Assembly (NCBI GenBank): GCA_946482575.1
Contig: CAMLRZ010000002.1
Span: forward strand, 13,136-77,135
Length of the DNA stretch: 64,000 nt
Reading direction: 5' to 3'
Source: an uncultured Candidatus Saccharibacteria bacterium
Lineage (GTDB): Bacteria > Patescibacteria > Saccharimonadia > Saccharimonadales > UBA4665
Every line of letters starts with the position of its first letter. The stretch's first letter is position 1. A model generated the notes under the pieces. The model was not told the DNA's origin. It was given only the letters and a program-made list of their open reading frames with translations, and searched no databases. Both the position numbers and the translations under genes were made by a program. Positions 1 to 10,300 of the stretch are shown in pieces.

Positions 1-3
1 CAT

Positions 4-1236
4 ATGCGCGATTCCGCTTCTCAAACATATGTAGGCCTTGATATAGGCAGTAGCACTGTTCGATGTGTAGTGGGTATGATTGACCCTAATACCTCTAACA
101 AAATATCTATTCTTGGTCACGGAAGTGCCCCAAATGTTGGTATGCGTAAAGGTGTTGTGGTGCACATGGACGATGCTGCTGAAGCAATCGTACAGGCCGT
201 TACAGAGGCTGAGCGCTTGTCGGGCATGCGGATTAACACTGCTACGGTAAACGTTAATGGCTCGCACGTCAGCGGTATTAACTCCAAAGGGGTTATAGCA
301 ATCAGTACCGCTAACCGAGAGATTACTCCTGAAGATCGTTTTCGCGTAGAAGAAGCTGCGACCATCGTAAAACTACCCTCAAACCGGGAAATTATTCAGG
401 TATTTGCCAAGAATTATCGCTTAGATGGCCAGGACAACATAAAAGACCCCGTTGGTATGCACGGTGTCCGTCTAGAGGTAGATACGCATATCGTATCTGC
501 GGCCACGCCTAATTTACGCAATTTGGATATGGCGCTCGAGAAAGCTCAAGTGGTTCCCAATAATCACACGCTGTCGAGTTTGGCTGCTGCCGAAGCAGTT
601 TTGAGCAGGCAGCAGAAGGAAGCGGGTACGGTACTCGTGGATATTGGCTCGGGCACGACGAACATTGTTGTTATCGAAGATGGTGAAGTGCAGCATGTCG
701 CTGTATTGCCCATTGGCGGCGGGCACATTACAAACGACTTAGCTATTGGCCTTAAGACTGATCTGGATATTGCAGAGGCAGTGAAGGTAAAGCATGCCTC
801 CTTAACGACTACGGGTAAGACACCGAATGTCCGGGTTAAGGTAAATAACCAAGACCACATCTTTAAAGCCGAAGAAATCGCTATGATTACCGAGGCTCGT
901 GTCGACGAGCTATTTGAATATGTTAATAAAGAACTTACAAAGATACACAAAGCACACAAACTGCCCGGTGGTGTTGTGTTGGTTGGGGGTACATCTAAGC
1001 TTCCAGGGATCGCAGAGTTTGCAAAAGAAAAAATGCAACTACCAGCACGCGTTGGAAAATTGCAGTCTGTAAGCGGTTTGGTTGACACAGTTTCCGATCC
1101 AACGTACGCCGCAGCAGTTGGTTTAATGATGCTAGATATGCTTTTGGCCCCTCAAGATCAATCTGTTGGCCACGGCAATGCGAGCAGTCGAGCACTAAAT
1201 TTCGTCGACTCGCTGTGGAGCAAAATCAAGAAGTAA
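4..1236 (+). CDS. ftsA: Cell division protein FtsA
   Basis: Actin-like ATPase that tethers FtsZ to the membrane in the divisome. The protein is 410 aa. It has the phosphate-1 motif GLDIGSST near residues 12-19, phosphate-2 as LVDIGSGTTNIVV near 215-227, and an adenosine motif GGVVLVGGTSKLPG near 324-337. The C-terminus (ALNFVDSLWSKIKK) is an amphipathic helix of the kind that inserts in the membrane. The gene begins three bases from the window edge, so its promoter and any more upstream start cannot be judged. ftsZ follows in the same direction but has its own promoter. Confidence 0.95.
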   Translation: MRDSASQTYVGLDIGSSTVRCVVGMIDPNTSNKISILGHGSAPNVGMRKGVVVHMDDAAEAIVQAVTEAERLSGMRINTATVNVNGSHVSGINSKGVIAISTANREITPEDRFRVEEAATIVKLPSNREIIQVFAKNYRLDGQDNIKDPVGMHGVRLEVDTHIVSAATPNLRNLDMALEKAQVVPNNHTLSSLAAAEAVLSRQQKEAGTVLVDIGSGTTNIVVIEDGEVQHVAVLPIGGGHITNDLAIGLKTDLDIAEAVKVKHASLTTTGKTPNVRVKVNNQDHIFKAEEIAMITEARVDELFEYVNKELTKIHKAHKLPGGVVLVGGTSKLPGIAEFAKEKMQLPARVGKLQSVSGLVDTVSDPTYAAAVGLMMLDMLLAPQDQSVGHGNASSRALNFVDSLWSKIKK

Positions 1237-1295
1237 TCATTTTTTGTGCAAAATTTTTTGGCGCATGATAAGCCCAAAATGCCTGCACAAGTTTG

Positions 1296-1324
1296 TTGAA
1301 CTCAGTTGTCGCATAGGATATACT
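1296..1324 (+). promoter_or_regulatory. Promoter of ftsZ
   Basis: TTGAAC (1296-1301), 17-bp spacer, TATACT (1319-1324). Initiation would be near 1331, leaving a leader of about 38 nt before the ftsZ start. A five-codon ORF (ATG AAG AGA GGG TTA TAA) lies in that leader and overlaps the AGAGGG ribosome-binding site; it may be chance. Confidence 0.65.
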
Positions 1325-1368
1325 GCTTTGTATACAAGAAGAACATGAAGAGAGGGTTATAAAATATC

Positions 1369-2727
1369 ATGCCTCAAGTTGAACCAGCTATCGAAACTAT
1401 GGCCAAAATAAAGGTCGCCGGCGTCGGCGGTGCCGGTGGTGCGGCTATTAACAGAATGATCGAGGCGGGTGTTGAGGGAGTTGAGTTTATTGCCATTAAC
1501 ACTGACGCTCAAGCTCTTTTTCACTCTAAAGCCCAGACAAAGATCCACATTGGTAAGGGTGAAACGCGCGGACTTGGTGCCGGTGCTGATCCACTAGTGG
1601 GCGAAAAGGCCGCCGAGGAGTCGTCAGAAGAGATTAAGAAAGCGCTGGAAGGCGCAGATATGGTCTTTGTAACTATAGGTGCCGGTGGTGGTACTGGTAG
1701 TGGTGCCGGCCACGTAGTTGCTCGCCTGGCTCACGAGATGGGTATTTTGGTTGTGGGTTTTGCCACCAAGCCATTTGCTTTTGAAGGTGAGAAGCGTCGC
1801 CGCAATGCCGAGTTGGCAATTGAAAACCTGCGTCGTGCAGTTGATACACTGATTACTATTCCGAACGACCGTCTTCTGCAGACGATCGATCGTCAAACAC
1901 CGCTTCTGGAGGCCTTTAAGGTCGCAGATGACGTGCTGCGTCAAGGCGTACAGGGCATTTCAGACTTAATTACTGTTCACGGGCTGATCAACCTAGACTT
2001 TGCTGACGTAAAGTCTGTTATGAGCAATGCAGGATCGGCACTGATGGGTATTGGCCGCGCTAGCGGTGAAAACCGTGCCGTGCTGGCTGCCCAGCAGGCT
2101 ATCGACTCTCCGCTTCTGGAGGTGTCAATTGATGGTGCGCGAGGTATTCTGTTCAACGTTATCGGTGGTAACGACCTCTCGATGCATGAAATTAACGCTG
2201 CTGCCGAGGCAATCACCAGCGCCGCCGACCCTGACGCAAACATTATCTTTGGTGCAACAATTGACGACAAACTATCCGGCGAAATTATCATCACCGTTGT
2301 TGCAACTGGATTCGATGCCGCTTACTTTGGTAATCGACGAAGCGCCGAAGAAGTTGCCGCAACTCCAACGGCTGTAAGCCCTGAACTTCTGGAAGATGAT
2401 AAGCAGCAAATCGCAAAAGACAGTGAAGATCTGTCTACTGTGGATATGTCGCTCGATACGGATGCAGTTACAGACTTTAAGTCTGACGCAAACATGCCAA
2501 ATATCTGGACTATTGCCGACGAAGACGGCCAGACTTCCGGGTCTGTTACGCAACCTACGGATGACGACTTTAATAGTCCCGAACCTGACATGGAGCCGAA
2601 AGATAATCACCAAGATTCCTTAGGCGCTTCTTCTCACGATGAAGCTGAACTCGAGAAGCCATCCTTCCTACGCCGCCTTACACAACGCCGTCGCGAGCAC
2701 GAAGGCGACGACGACAAACTTATCTAA
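1369..2727 (+). CDS. ftsZ: Cell division protein FtsZ
   Basis: Tubulin-like GTPase forming the Z ring. The 452-aa protein has an N-terminal [13 protein letters not shown] nucleotide motif near residues 18-30, the tubulin signature [11 protein letters not shown] near 104-114, and the T7-loop region NLDFADVK near 208-215. After the globular core (to about residue 320) comes a long acidic linker rich in Asp, Ser and Pro, and a basic end ([12 protein letters not shown]). The canonical DIPAFLR-type FtsA/ZipA-binding peptide is not evident; KPSFLRRL near 434-441 is the closest match. Start at ATG 1369 follows AGAGGG with a rather long spacing. Confidence 0.96.
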   Translation: MPQVEPAIETMAKIKVAGVGGAGGAAINRMIEAGVEGVEFIAINTDAQALFHSKAQTKIHIGKGETRGLGAGADPLVGEKAAEESSEEIKKALEGADMVFVTIGAGGGTGSGAGHVVARLAHEMGILVVGFATKPFAFEGEKRRRNAELAIENLRRAVDTLITIPNDRLLQTIDRQTPLLEAFKVADDVLRQGVQGISDLITVHGLINLDFADVKSVMSNAGSALMGIGRASGENRAVLAAQQAIDSPLLEVSIDGARGILFNVIGGNDLSMHEINAAAEAITSAADPDANIIFGATIDDKLSGEIIITVVATGFDAAYFGNRRSAEEVAATPTAVSPELLEDDKQQIAKDSEDLSTVDMSLDTDAVTDFKSDANMPNIWTIADEDGQTSGSVTQPTDDDFNSPEPDMEPKDNHQDSLGASSHDEAELEKPSFLRRLTQRRREHEGDDDKLI

Positions 2728-2808
2728 TAAGTGGCCACGTTCGTCATAAATAATACAACCGATTTTAGTTGCTATACACCACAACTAGGACTATCATTAT
2801 CTATACAG

Positions 2809-2824
2809 ACGCTATATATAGTGA
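2809..2824 (+). promoter_or_regulatory. NrdR box upstream of nrdR
   Basis: ACGCTATATATAGTGA matches the known NrdR-box consensus ACACTATATATAGTGT at 14 of 16 positions and lies 30 bp before the nrdR start. NrdR boxes normally occur as a pair about three helical turns apart. A second, weak candidate (9 of 16) begins at 2776. This suggests autoregulation of the nrdR-nrdJ unit. Confidence 0.6.
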
Positions 2825-2854
2825 TGGCACATTGATAAAGGATGGGGGAATAAC

Positions 2855-3331
2855 GTGAAATGCATACAGTGTCATTACGCTGATACGAAAGTAATCGAAT
2901 CTCGCGATGCTACTGATGGTGAGGCTATTCGTCGAAGGCGTTCATGCCCAGAGTGCGGTTTTCGATTTACGACATATGAGCGAGTAGAGCGACCACAGCT
3001 CATAGTGGTAAAGAACGGCGGTGTGCGTGAGCTTTTCAATCGCGACAAGCTTTTGGCGGGATTGTATCGGGCTTGTGAAAAGACACCCGTAACGAACATG
3101 CAGCTAGAACGCCTCGTGGCTGACATTGAGCATCAGTTGCACGCCTGCGGTGAAGCAGAGGTTAGTTCTCACAAAATTGGTGAGATGGCCATGGAACGCT
3201 TGGCGCTTATGAACGAAGTGGCGTACGTACGATTTGCAAGTGTGTACAGGCGATTTAAAGATATTGCCGGCTTTGAAAAAGAGTTATCTGCAATTCGTGA
3301 ACGCAACCAAGATCCGATAAAAGTGGAGTAG
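2855..3331 (+). CDS. nrdR: Transcriptional repressor NrdR
   Basis: Zinc-ribbon/ATP-cone repressor of ribonucleotide reductase genes. The 158-aa protein has paired cysteines CIQC (residues 3-6) and CPEC (31-34) forming the zinc ribbon, then an ATP-cone beginning near VVKNGGVRELFNRDKL (about 51-66). This is the usual family length. The start is GTG 2855, preceded by GGGGGA at good distance. It lies directly upstream of its expected target, the reductase gene, and downstream of a near-consensus NrdR box. Confidence 0.95.
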   Translation: MKCIQCHYADTKVIESRDATDGEAIRRRRSCPECGFRFTTYERVERPQLIVVKNGGVRELFNRDKLLAGLYRACEKTPVTNMQLERLVADIEHQLHACGEAEVSSHKIGEMAMERLALMNEVAYVRFASVYRRFKDIAGFEKELSAIRERNQDPIKVE

Positions 3332-3481
3332 CAGTCGGCTCCCCAGGGTTTTTAAAAAAGAGGGAAGGCCTTGGGGAGCTGGCGGCACGGAGCGGTGCTC
3401 GCGAACTCTAACAAACAAATAAACAATTTAATGGGGGGATTGTTCGGTGTAAATGCCGGGCAAGCCAACGTGAGGGTACTT
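3332..3481 (+). promoter_or_regulatory. Structured leader between nrdR and nrdJ
   Basis: This 150-nt region holds an inverted repeat GCTCCCCA (3338-3345) / TGGGGAGC (3372-3379). A second stem-loop follows, GCGGCAC...GTGCTCGC, with a one-base bulge (about 3382-3402). Then comes an A-rich stretch and a segment GGTGTAAATGCCGGGCA (about 3446-3462) that resembles part of the cobalamin-riboswitch core. The gene downstream needs adenosylcobalamin, so a ligand-sensing RNA is plausible, but the diagnostic CCCGCNACTGT element is not seen. GAGGG at 3472-3476 is the ribosome-binding site for ATG 3482. Confidence 0.4.
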
Positions 3482-6301
3482 ATGGGACAAACAACCAGTC
3501 TTACGACGGTGGGTAGAGTTTTCACCCGCCCGAAAAGCAAGGCGTACGACCAGCTGCGCTGGACGAAGCAGGACTCATTGATCATGAATCCTGCCACTCA
3601 AAAGCCGGTCTTTGAACAGAGGGGCGTTGAGTTTCCAGAAGGTTGGTCACTAAACGCAATTAACATCGTGGCACAGAAGTACTTCAGTGGTACGCCGGGC
3701 TCTGCCGAGCGCGAAAGCTCACTGAAGCACTTAATCGACCGCGTTGTTGATACTATTGTGCGTCACGGACTGCAAGAGAAATACTTCGAGACCGAAGCAG
3801 AAGCTGAGGATTATCGCGAAGAGCTTAAGTATGTCCTGGCTACACAGCGTGCAGCTTTCAACTCACCAGTGTGGTTTAACATTGGTGCTCCTGAGCGCGC
3901 GCAACAGGCAAGCGCCTGCTTTATCTTAAAAGTAGAAGACACTATGGAGTCAATCCTAAACTGGTACCGCGAAGAAGGTATGATCTTCAAGGGCGGTTCT
4001 GGTGCAGGACTTAACATTAGTGCCATTCGTTCATCTGCCGAGCCACTTGGCAAGAGTGCAGGCCGCGCTTCCGGTCCTATTAGCTTTATGCGTGGCGCTG
4101 ACTCAGTGGCTGGTGCCATTAAGAGCGGTGGCAAGACTCGTCGTGCCGCCAAGATGGTGGTATTGAACGTAGATCACCCTGACGTACAGATGTTTATCAA
4201 CACCAAGAAGAACGAAGAGAATAAAATTCGTGCTTTGCGTGATGCAGGCTTTGACATGAGCCTCGATGGCGTTGACATTTCTTCGGTACAGTATCAAAAC
4301 GCCAATAACTCAGTACGTGTTACTGATGAGTTCATGAAGGCGGTTGAGGCTGATGGAGACTGGCAGTTGCGTGCGGTTACTACTGGTAAGACAGTAAAAA
4401 CTGTTAAGGCACGCGAACTTTTCCGCGAAATTGCTGACGCTGCATGGGCTTGTGCTGATCCAGGTATGCAGTTCGACACGACCATCAACAACTGGCACAC
4501 AACGCCAAACGCTGGTCGCATCAACGGAAGCAACCCATGTTCAGAGTACATGCACCTAGACAACTCCGCATGTAACCTGGCTTCAATCAACCTGTTGAAG
4601 TACCTCCGCGAAGACAACACATTTGATATTGAGCTATTCAAGCACACCGTAGAACTGATCATTACAGCTCAGGAAATTCTAGTGGGCTACAGCGACTACC
4701 CAACAGAATCAATCACAAAGAATGCCAAAGCTTACCGCGAACTGGGAATCGGTTACGCCAACTTGGGCGCAATGTTGATGGCTCAGGGTTTGCCATATGA
4801 CTCAGCAGAAGGCCGCGCACAGGCTGCCGCTATTACTGCTTTGATGACTGGCCACGCATACGCTGTGAGCGCTCGCGTTGCAGGTCGTGTTGGTCCATTT
4901 GCCGGCTTCCACAAGGACCGCAAGGGTATGTTGAAGGTCTTGCGCCAACACCGCGCGGAAGTAAGCAACATTGATGCTGGCTTAGTGTCTGAGGAGCTTC
5001 TGAGCGCCGCTGCAACGGCATGGGACGAGGCGGTTGAACTTGGAGAGCTTAACGGTGTTCGCAACTCTCAGGCAAGCGTATTAGCGCCCACAGGCACTAT
5101 TGGTTTGATGATGGACTGCGACACTACTGGTATTGAGCCCGACTTCAGCCTTGTAAAGCACAAAAACCTGGTAGGTGGTGGCTCAATGGCTATCGTGAAC
5201 CAGACCGTGCCACGTGCGCTTAAGACTTTGGGCTACAGCCAACCTCAGATTAACGCTATTGTTGACTACATCCACGATAGTGGATCGGCTGAAGGCGCTC
5301 CTCATCTGAAAGATGAGCACAAAGAAGTGTTTGCATGCGCCGTTGGCGACAATGCCATTCACTACCTTGGCCACGTAAAGATGATGTCGGCTGTACAGCC
5401 ATTTATCTCCGGTGCTATCAGCAAGACGGTTAACATGCCGGAAGAAGCTACTGTAGAAGATGTTGAACAGTTGCACATGGACGCTTGGAAGATGGGTATC
5501 AAGGCAATCGCTATTTACCGCGACAACTGTAAAGTTGCTCAGCCTCTTTCAGGCAAGAAGAAAGCTAAAGCAGAAGAAGTTCCAAAAATTGTTGAGGAAA
5601 AAACAACTACTCCTGAAGTTGTATCTGTAGATTTGGCTGCTCCTGCTGATAAAATTGTTGTAAAAGGTGCCGTTCGCCGACTCCTACCTCGTCGTCGTAA
5701 CGGTAAAACATACAAGTTCCGCATTGCAGACCTAGCTGGTTTCTTCACGGTTAGTGAGTATGAAGATGGCACGCCTGGTGAATTGTTCGTTCGGGTTTCA
5801 AAGCAGGGATCTACCCTGTCTGGCCTAATGGATTCATTTGCTATCTCTGTCAGTCACGGCTTGCAGTATGGCGTACCTCTTAAGAGCTATGTGAAGACAC
5901 TTATGAGCAGCAGTTTTGCACCTGCAGGTATCACGGATGACACTGATATCCGCACAGCAACGTCGATTACTGATTACATTTTCCGTCGTCTTGCTCTTGA
6001 CTACTTGTCATTTGACGATCGTCTTGAGCTTGGTCTCGCATCTTTTGATGAGATGCCAGATGACCAGCAGGCAATGTTTTTGACTGACGACCAATCAGCG
6101 ATTGGTAAGCAAGTGCAGGAACAGCATCCTGAAGCTGCTGCAGAGGCAATCTTCTTCTCTGGTGTTTCAGAGAAAGAAGCAGCTACTAAGCCTACTGCGG
6201 ACAGTACAGCGCCACTGTGTTACAACTGTGGCAACCAGACGCAGCGCGCAGGCAGCTGCTATGTATGCTCGAGCTGTGGCTCGACCACTGGTTGTAGCTA
6301 G
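3482..6301 (+). CDS. nrdJ: Class II (adenosylcobalamin-dependent) ribonucleotide reductase
   Basis: Reduces ribonucleotides to deoxyribonucleotides using AdoCbl to make the thiyl radical, independent of oxygen. The protein is 939 aa from ATG 3482. The frame extends upstream to a TTG at 3371, but that lies inside an RNA hairpin, so the later ATG with GAGGG before it is preferred. It shows SACFILK (substrate-site Cys), NPCSEYMHLDNSACNLASIN (active-site Cys with the NxCxE motif) and APTGTIG. A TSCPD-type domain follows from about residue 730. The Cys-rich tail (CYNCGN, CYVCSSCG, GCS) fits zinc binding or redox relay. It is the only RNR in the window and lies directly behind nrdR. Confidence 0.94.
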   Translation: MGQTTSLTTVGRVFTRPKSKAYDQLRWTKQDSLIMNPATQKPVFEQRGVEFPEGWSLNAINIVAQKYFSGTPGSAERESSLKHLIDRVVDTIVRHGLQEKYFETEAEAEDYREELKYVLATQRAAFNSPVWFNIGAPERAQQASACFILKVEDTMESILNWYREEGMIFKGGSGAGLNISAIRSSAEPLGKSAGRASGPISFMRGADSVAGAIKSGGKTRRAAKMVVLNVDHPDVQMFINTKKNEENKIRALRDAGFDMSLDGVDISSVQYQNANNSVRVTDEFMKAVEADGDWQLRAVTTGKTVKTVKARELFREIADAAWACADPGMQFDTTINNWHTTPNAGRINGSNPCSEYMHLDNSACNLASINLLKYLREDNTFDIELFKHTVELIITAQEILVGYSDYPTESITKNAKAYRELGIGYANLGAMLMAQGLPYDSAEGRAQAAAITALMTGHAYAVSARVAGRVGPFAGFHKDRKGMLKVLRQHRAEVSNIDAGLVSEELLSAAATAWDEAVELGELNGVRNSQASVLAPTGTIGLMMDCDTTGIEPDFSLVKHKNLVGGGSMAIVNQTVPRALKTLGYSQPQINAIVDYIHDSGSAEGAPHLKDEHKEVFACAVGDNAIHYLGHVKMMSAVQPFISGAISKTVNMPEEATVEDVEQLHMDAWKMGIKAIAIYRDNCKVAQPLSGKKKAKAEEVPKIVEEKTTTPEVVSVDLAAPADKIVVKGAVRRLLPRRRNGKTYKFRIADLAGFFTVSEYEDGTPGELFVRVSKQGSTLSGLMDSFAISVSHGLQYGVPLKSYVKTLMSSSFAPAGITDDTDIRTATSITDYIFRRLALDYLSFDDRLELGLASFDEMPDDQQAMFLTDDQSAIGKQVQEQHPEAAAEAIFFSGVSEKEAATKPTADSTAPLCYNCGNQTQRAGSCYVCSSCGSTTGCS

Positions 6302-6327
6302 AATTTTAGCTACAATCGCCTGACTAA

Positions 6328-6361
6328 CAGCCGCCTCCTAAAAAAGGCGGCTGTTGTATTT
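6328..6361 (+). terminator. Rho-independent terminator of nrdJ
   Basis: CAGCCGCC (6328-6335) pairs with GGCGGCTG (6346-6353), followed by TTGTATTT. Confidence 0.85.
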
Positions 6362-6377
6362 ATATAAGTTACTGTGC

Positions 6378-6383
6378 TATGAT
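6378..6383 (+). promoter_or_regulatory. -10 box of a leaderless transcript
   Basis: TATGAT ends only 6 nt before the GTG start at 6390, so transcription should begin at or next to the start codon. A possible -35 (TTGTAT, 6354-6359) is 18 bp upstream but overlaps the tail of the nrdJ terminator. Confidence 0.5.
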
Positions 6384-6389
6384 CACTGT

Positions 6390-6656
6390 GTGAAAGTGAT
6401 TGTGCTTTATCGCCCCAATTCAGAACATGCGAGCGACGTTGAGTCGTTTGTGCGTGATTTTCAGCGCCTGCATGATTCTGGACGTAAGGTCGAGCTTGTA
6501 AGCGTTAATACGCGCGACGGTGCTGCCACAGCATCGCTCTATGACATTATGGCCTTCCCAGCAATCCTTGTATTGGCTGATGATGGCTCAGTGGTCAACT
6601 CGTGGATAGGTACGCTGCCTCTGATGGACGAGGTTGCGGGCTACATCTATAGCTAG
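6390..6656 (+). CDS. Thioredoxin-fold protein without the CxxC motif
   Basis: 88 aa. The pattern of an N-terminal strand (VKVIVLYRP), central VELVSVNTRDG and LYDIMAFPAILVLADDGS matches the thioredoxin fold, with the cis-Pro loop at AFP. Where thioredoxins carry CxxC, this protein has PNSEHAS, so it should not do dithiol chemistry. The frame is open further upstream to 6354, but that part overlaps the nrdJ terminator and the -10 box, so GTG 6390 is taken. The function is unknown; a binding or scaffold role is an inference. Confidence 0.7.
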   Translation: MKVIVLYRPNSEHASDVESFVRDFQRLHDSGRKVELVSVNTRDGAATASLYDIMAFPAILVLADDGSVVNSWIGTLPLMDEVAGYIYS

Positions 6657-6704
6657 AAAATTCTAGCCGTCTTTACAGAAAGAGCCGTATCTGTTACTAT
6701 TTAT

Positions 6705-6715
6705 TGGTATATAAT
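6705..6715 (+). promoter_or_regulatory. Extended -10 promoter of rplU
   Basis: TGG precedes TATATAAT (6708-6715), an extended -10 arrangement about 25 bp before the rplU start. No good -35 is visible. Confidence 0.5.
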
Positions 6716-6740
6716 TTCTTGAAAAGAGAGTTACAACAGT

Positions 6741-7049
6741 ATGAAAAAAGCAGTCATTGCAACCGGCGGTAAACAATACATTGTTACCGAAGGCGAAACC
6801 ATCGAAGTCGAATTGCTTCACGCTACCGAAAAAAGCGTGTCGTTTGACCCACTTATGGTTATCGACGGCGACAAAATCTCAGTAGGCACCCCCGTAGTCG
6901 CTAAGGCTAAGGTAACCGCTGAAGTTGTCGACGACGAGGTTAAAGGCGAAAAAGTAACAGCTATTCGTTACAAAGCCAAGAAGCGTGTACATAAAGTTCA
7001 CGGTCACCGTCAACGACACACAGTACTAAAGATTACCCAAATCGCGTAG
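6741..7049 (+). CDS. rplU: 50S ribosomal protein bL21
   Basis: Large-subunit protein that binds 23S rRNA. It is 102 aa, the normal length, with the typical opening KAVIATGGKQYIVTEGE and the closing basic motif YKAKKRVHKVHGHRQRHT. In most bacteria rpmA (bL27) follows at once. Here the gene is single and is followed by a strong terminator, so bL27 must lie elsewhere. Confidence 0.97.
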   Translation: MKKAVIATGGKQYIVTEGETIEVELLHATEKSVSFDPLMVIDGDKISVGTPVVAKAKVTAEVVDDEVKGEKVTAIRYKAKKRVHKVHGHRQRHTVLKITQIA

Positions 7050-7072
7050 TATACAAAAGTTGCCTGTGGAAA

Positions 7073-7107
7073 AATCAACGACCAAATCACTGGTCGTTGA
7101 TTTTTTT
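7073..7107 (+). terminator. Rho-independent terminator of rplU
   Basis: Perfect 12-bp stem AATCAACGACCA (7073-7084) / TGGTCGTTGATT (7091-7102), six-base loop, then a T run. Confidence 0.93.
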
Positions 7108-7300
7108 ACGTCTAAAATATCACACTACAAACTCGCACCAAACACATAACCACCCCAATAACAAGTACTTTTATACAACAAAATAACTGTATAAATAAAG
7201 TGAACAAGTGTTTAGAAGAAAAGTTGCATTTTCTGCTTGCTGAGTATTGAGGCAGTATGATATTCGCGCGATAATAAGATTAGTTTCAAAAAAACAAAAA

Positions 7301-10300
7301 ATGCAAAAAACAAAAAAACTACTAGCTACACTTGTCGGTGTGCCAACCGCGTTGGTTGGTATTCTGGCTGTGCTGGTTAGTGTTTTGCAGATGGTGACTT
7401 CACCTGCGGTTGCTACTGCAGCAACTACGAGTACTATCAACTTCCAAGCCCGCCTCATGCAAAGCTCTGGAGCTATCGTACCGGATGGTACATACAACGT
7501 AGAATTTAAACTGTACAATACCCTAACTTCAAGCGGCTCATCGCAAGGGTCCTGTACTGGAGATGCTGCTTGTCTATGGACGGAGACACGAACGAGCGGT
7601 AACAGAATAACGGTTAAAAATGGTTATTTGACCGCCAGCCTTGGAAGTGTCACGGCATTTCCAAGTACTATTAACTGGGACCAGCAGCTGTATCTTTCGA
7701 TGAACATCGGTGGTACCGGAACAAGCGCGACCTGGGACGGTGAGATGTCGCCTCGCTTGTCGCTTACGGCAGTGCCCTATGCTTTTCGTGCAGGCCAACT
7801 CGCCACCTTGAACGGCAGCTTTACAGGATCGCTTAGCTTTGTGCAGCCTACAGCCAATAGATCAGTACTTATACCTGATGAGTCGGGTACCATTTGTCTG
7901 CAAAATTCCACAAACTGTGGATTTGCATTAGCTAGCGGCTCAGGAAATTATATCCAGAACGGCACCTCGCTGCAGTCGGGCGCCAATTTTAACATCTCGG
8001 GGACGGGTATCGCGGCTACTTCATTGCAAACACCGCTCCTGGACACGGCAACTGCCGCCACCCTCAACATCGGCACCACCAACGCCACGGCTATTACCTT
8101 GGCTAAGAATACAACGCTCACAACGGGCACACTAACCTTATCAAACTCCTCCGGAAATGTTATAAGCTCCTCGACGGGCTCATTGAGTATTCGCGCTTTC
8201 AATACAAATACGTTAACCCTGAATACCTCGGGTGCCGGCACGGTTAACTTGGGAACGGATAATACTATCACGATCAACATTGGTGGCGGGTCGGATATTG
8301 CTCGAACGTACAACATAGGAAACCCAACAAGCGGCACGGCCGTACAGACTGTTGTTGTAGGCTCGCAACATAGCACAAGTGCTACTACGATCCAGGGTGG
8401 TACAGGGTCGGCGGCAATCGGACTTAACACTGCTGCCAATGGAAAAATTAGTATTAGCGCACAGGGAAGCGGCGGCATTAGCGCTAACTTGGGTAGCGCT
8501 GGCTTTGCTATGAAAACAACTACAGATAGCAGCATGGCGTTTGCGGTACAAGCCGCTAACAACGATTACATCTTTAGTGTCAGTACGACTACCGGTGTTG
8601 TGACCCTAGGCGCTATCCAGGCATCTTACAGTGGGTTCGACGGGACAATAACGGCACCGTTTGGCACTCTGACACTTGGTGACGCGACTCACGCAACTTC
8701 AGTACTCGGAAGTTCAGGCATGACCCTTAAGGCAACGAGCGGATCATTTACGACAACACTTGGCTTTACAACACCTACGGCGAACAACACAATTAGTGTG
8801 CCAAATGCCTCTGGTACTATCTGTTTGCAGGGCTCCACAAGCTGTGGTTTTGCGCCAACGAGCGGATCAGCTAACTATATCCAGAACTCAACGACAGCAC
8901 AGAGCGCCAATATGTATGTCCAAGCTGCGAGTAGTGGATCGGTTGCAGGGGTATTGCGCGCCAACGCCGCGGGAGCTGGCGACATTCTTGATCTGAAGAA
9001 CGGTGCCGGCACAAACGTGGCCACCTTTAGCAGCACTGGTTCTGTATTGCTCCAGAACTCCACGGATTCAACCTCGGCCTTTGCTATAAACACATCAACA
9101 GGTGGCTCTAACCAAAATGTATTTCGCGTCGATACTACGAATGAACGTGTAGCTATTGGCGTCATATCCGATCCAATTGGCGCAAAGCTAAGCGTGGCAA
9201 CAGCCAGTACGGTGGGCTTACGTGTGTACCAGGGTGGCTCATCTGACGCAATTCAAGTAGGCAATGCCTCGGCAGACTTCTTTAAGGTAACTAATACGGG
9301 TGCGGTGCTTTTGCAAAACACCACCAACTCTACGGCCGCCTTCCAGATACAAAACGCAACCGCAACAAGCAATCTATTCTTTGCCGACACCACGAACACG
9401 CGCATCGCAATCGCAAAGGCGACGGCTAGCTATACGTTGGATGTAGGTGGTGACATTAATACAACAACACAGTTGCGTATAGGCGGTACGGTAATCTGTA
9501 CGAGCAGTGGTTGTACGCCTGCGGCAGGGTCGAGCAACTATATACAAAATACTACAACAGCACAGAGCGCTAACATGTACGTTCAGGCTGCATCAAGTGG
9601 TTCCGTGGCAGCCACCATACGTGCCAACGCTGCGGGGGCTGGCAACATTCTTGACCTGAAGAACGGCGCTGGCACAAACGTCGCCACCTTTAGCAGCACG
9701 GGTGCGGTAACGCTCACGAACTCTACTAACTCTGCTAATGCGTTCCAGGTTCAAAATGCCGCTGGAGGTGCTCTTATTAATGTGAGCACGTCAACTAACC
9801 TGGTGTCTATAAATAGTGGAGCGGGCGGAGCATTGAACGCCTGGACTTCCACTAGCAGTATGACAACGGGTAGCTCCTTTGCCGGTACGGTAGTTGCGAA
9901 CGGCTACGTCTATAATATAGGCGGTTATGCTGGTGCCTACTCTTCTGCTGTCAGGTATGCGCCAATTAAGCCTAACGGAACTATAGGAACGTGGAGCACC
10001 ACGACAGCTTTGGGCGGCGCCCTAGGATACACAGCTGCAGCGGCCTCTGATGGCTTTATATATGTTGTTGGGGGTACTGATGGTAGTTCAAACCAGAATA
10101 CTATTTATATAGGTAAGCAGAATGCCGACGGTACTATAACCAGTTGGACCACAAGCTTTACGACGTTACCCGCTGCCACTAATGCCACTCGAGTGGTAGT
10201 AGCGAACGGCTTCTTATATGTCTTAGGAGGAAACGTGAGCGGTGCCTCGACCGTTAACACCTACTATGCTCACATTAATGGCGATGGCTCGCTTAACGCG

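Noticed and set aside
3371..3481. Upstream TTG start giving a 976-aa reductase
   Set aside because: The extension would translate an RNA hairpin and has no similarity to class II RNR N-termini; ATG 3482 has a better RBS.
7948..8562. Hydrophobic minus-strand ORFs inside the giant repeat genes
   Set aside because: Complement of Thr/Ala/Gly-rich codons gives Val/Ala/Pro-rich frames; no RBS or promoter support.
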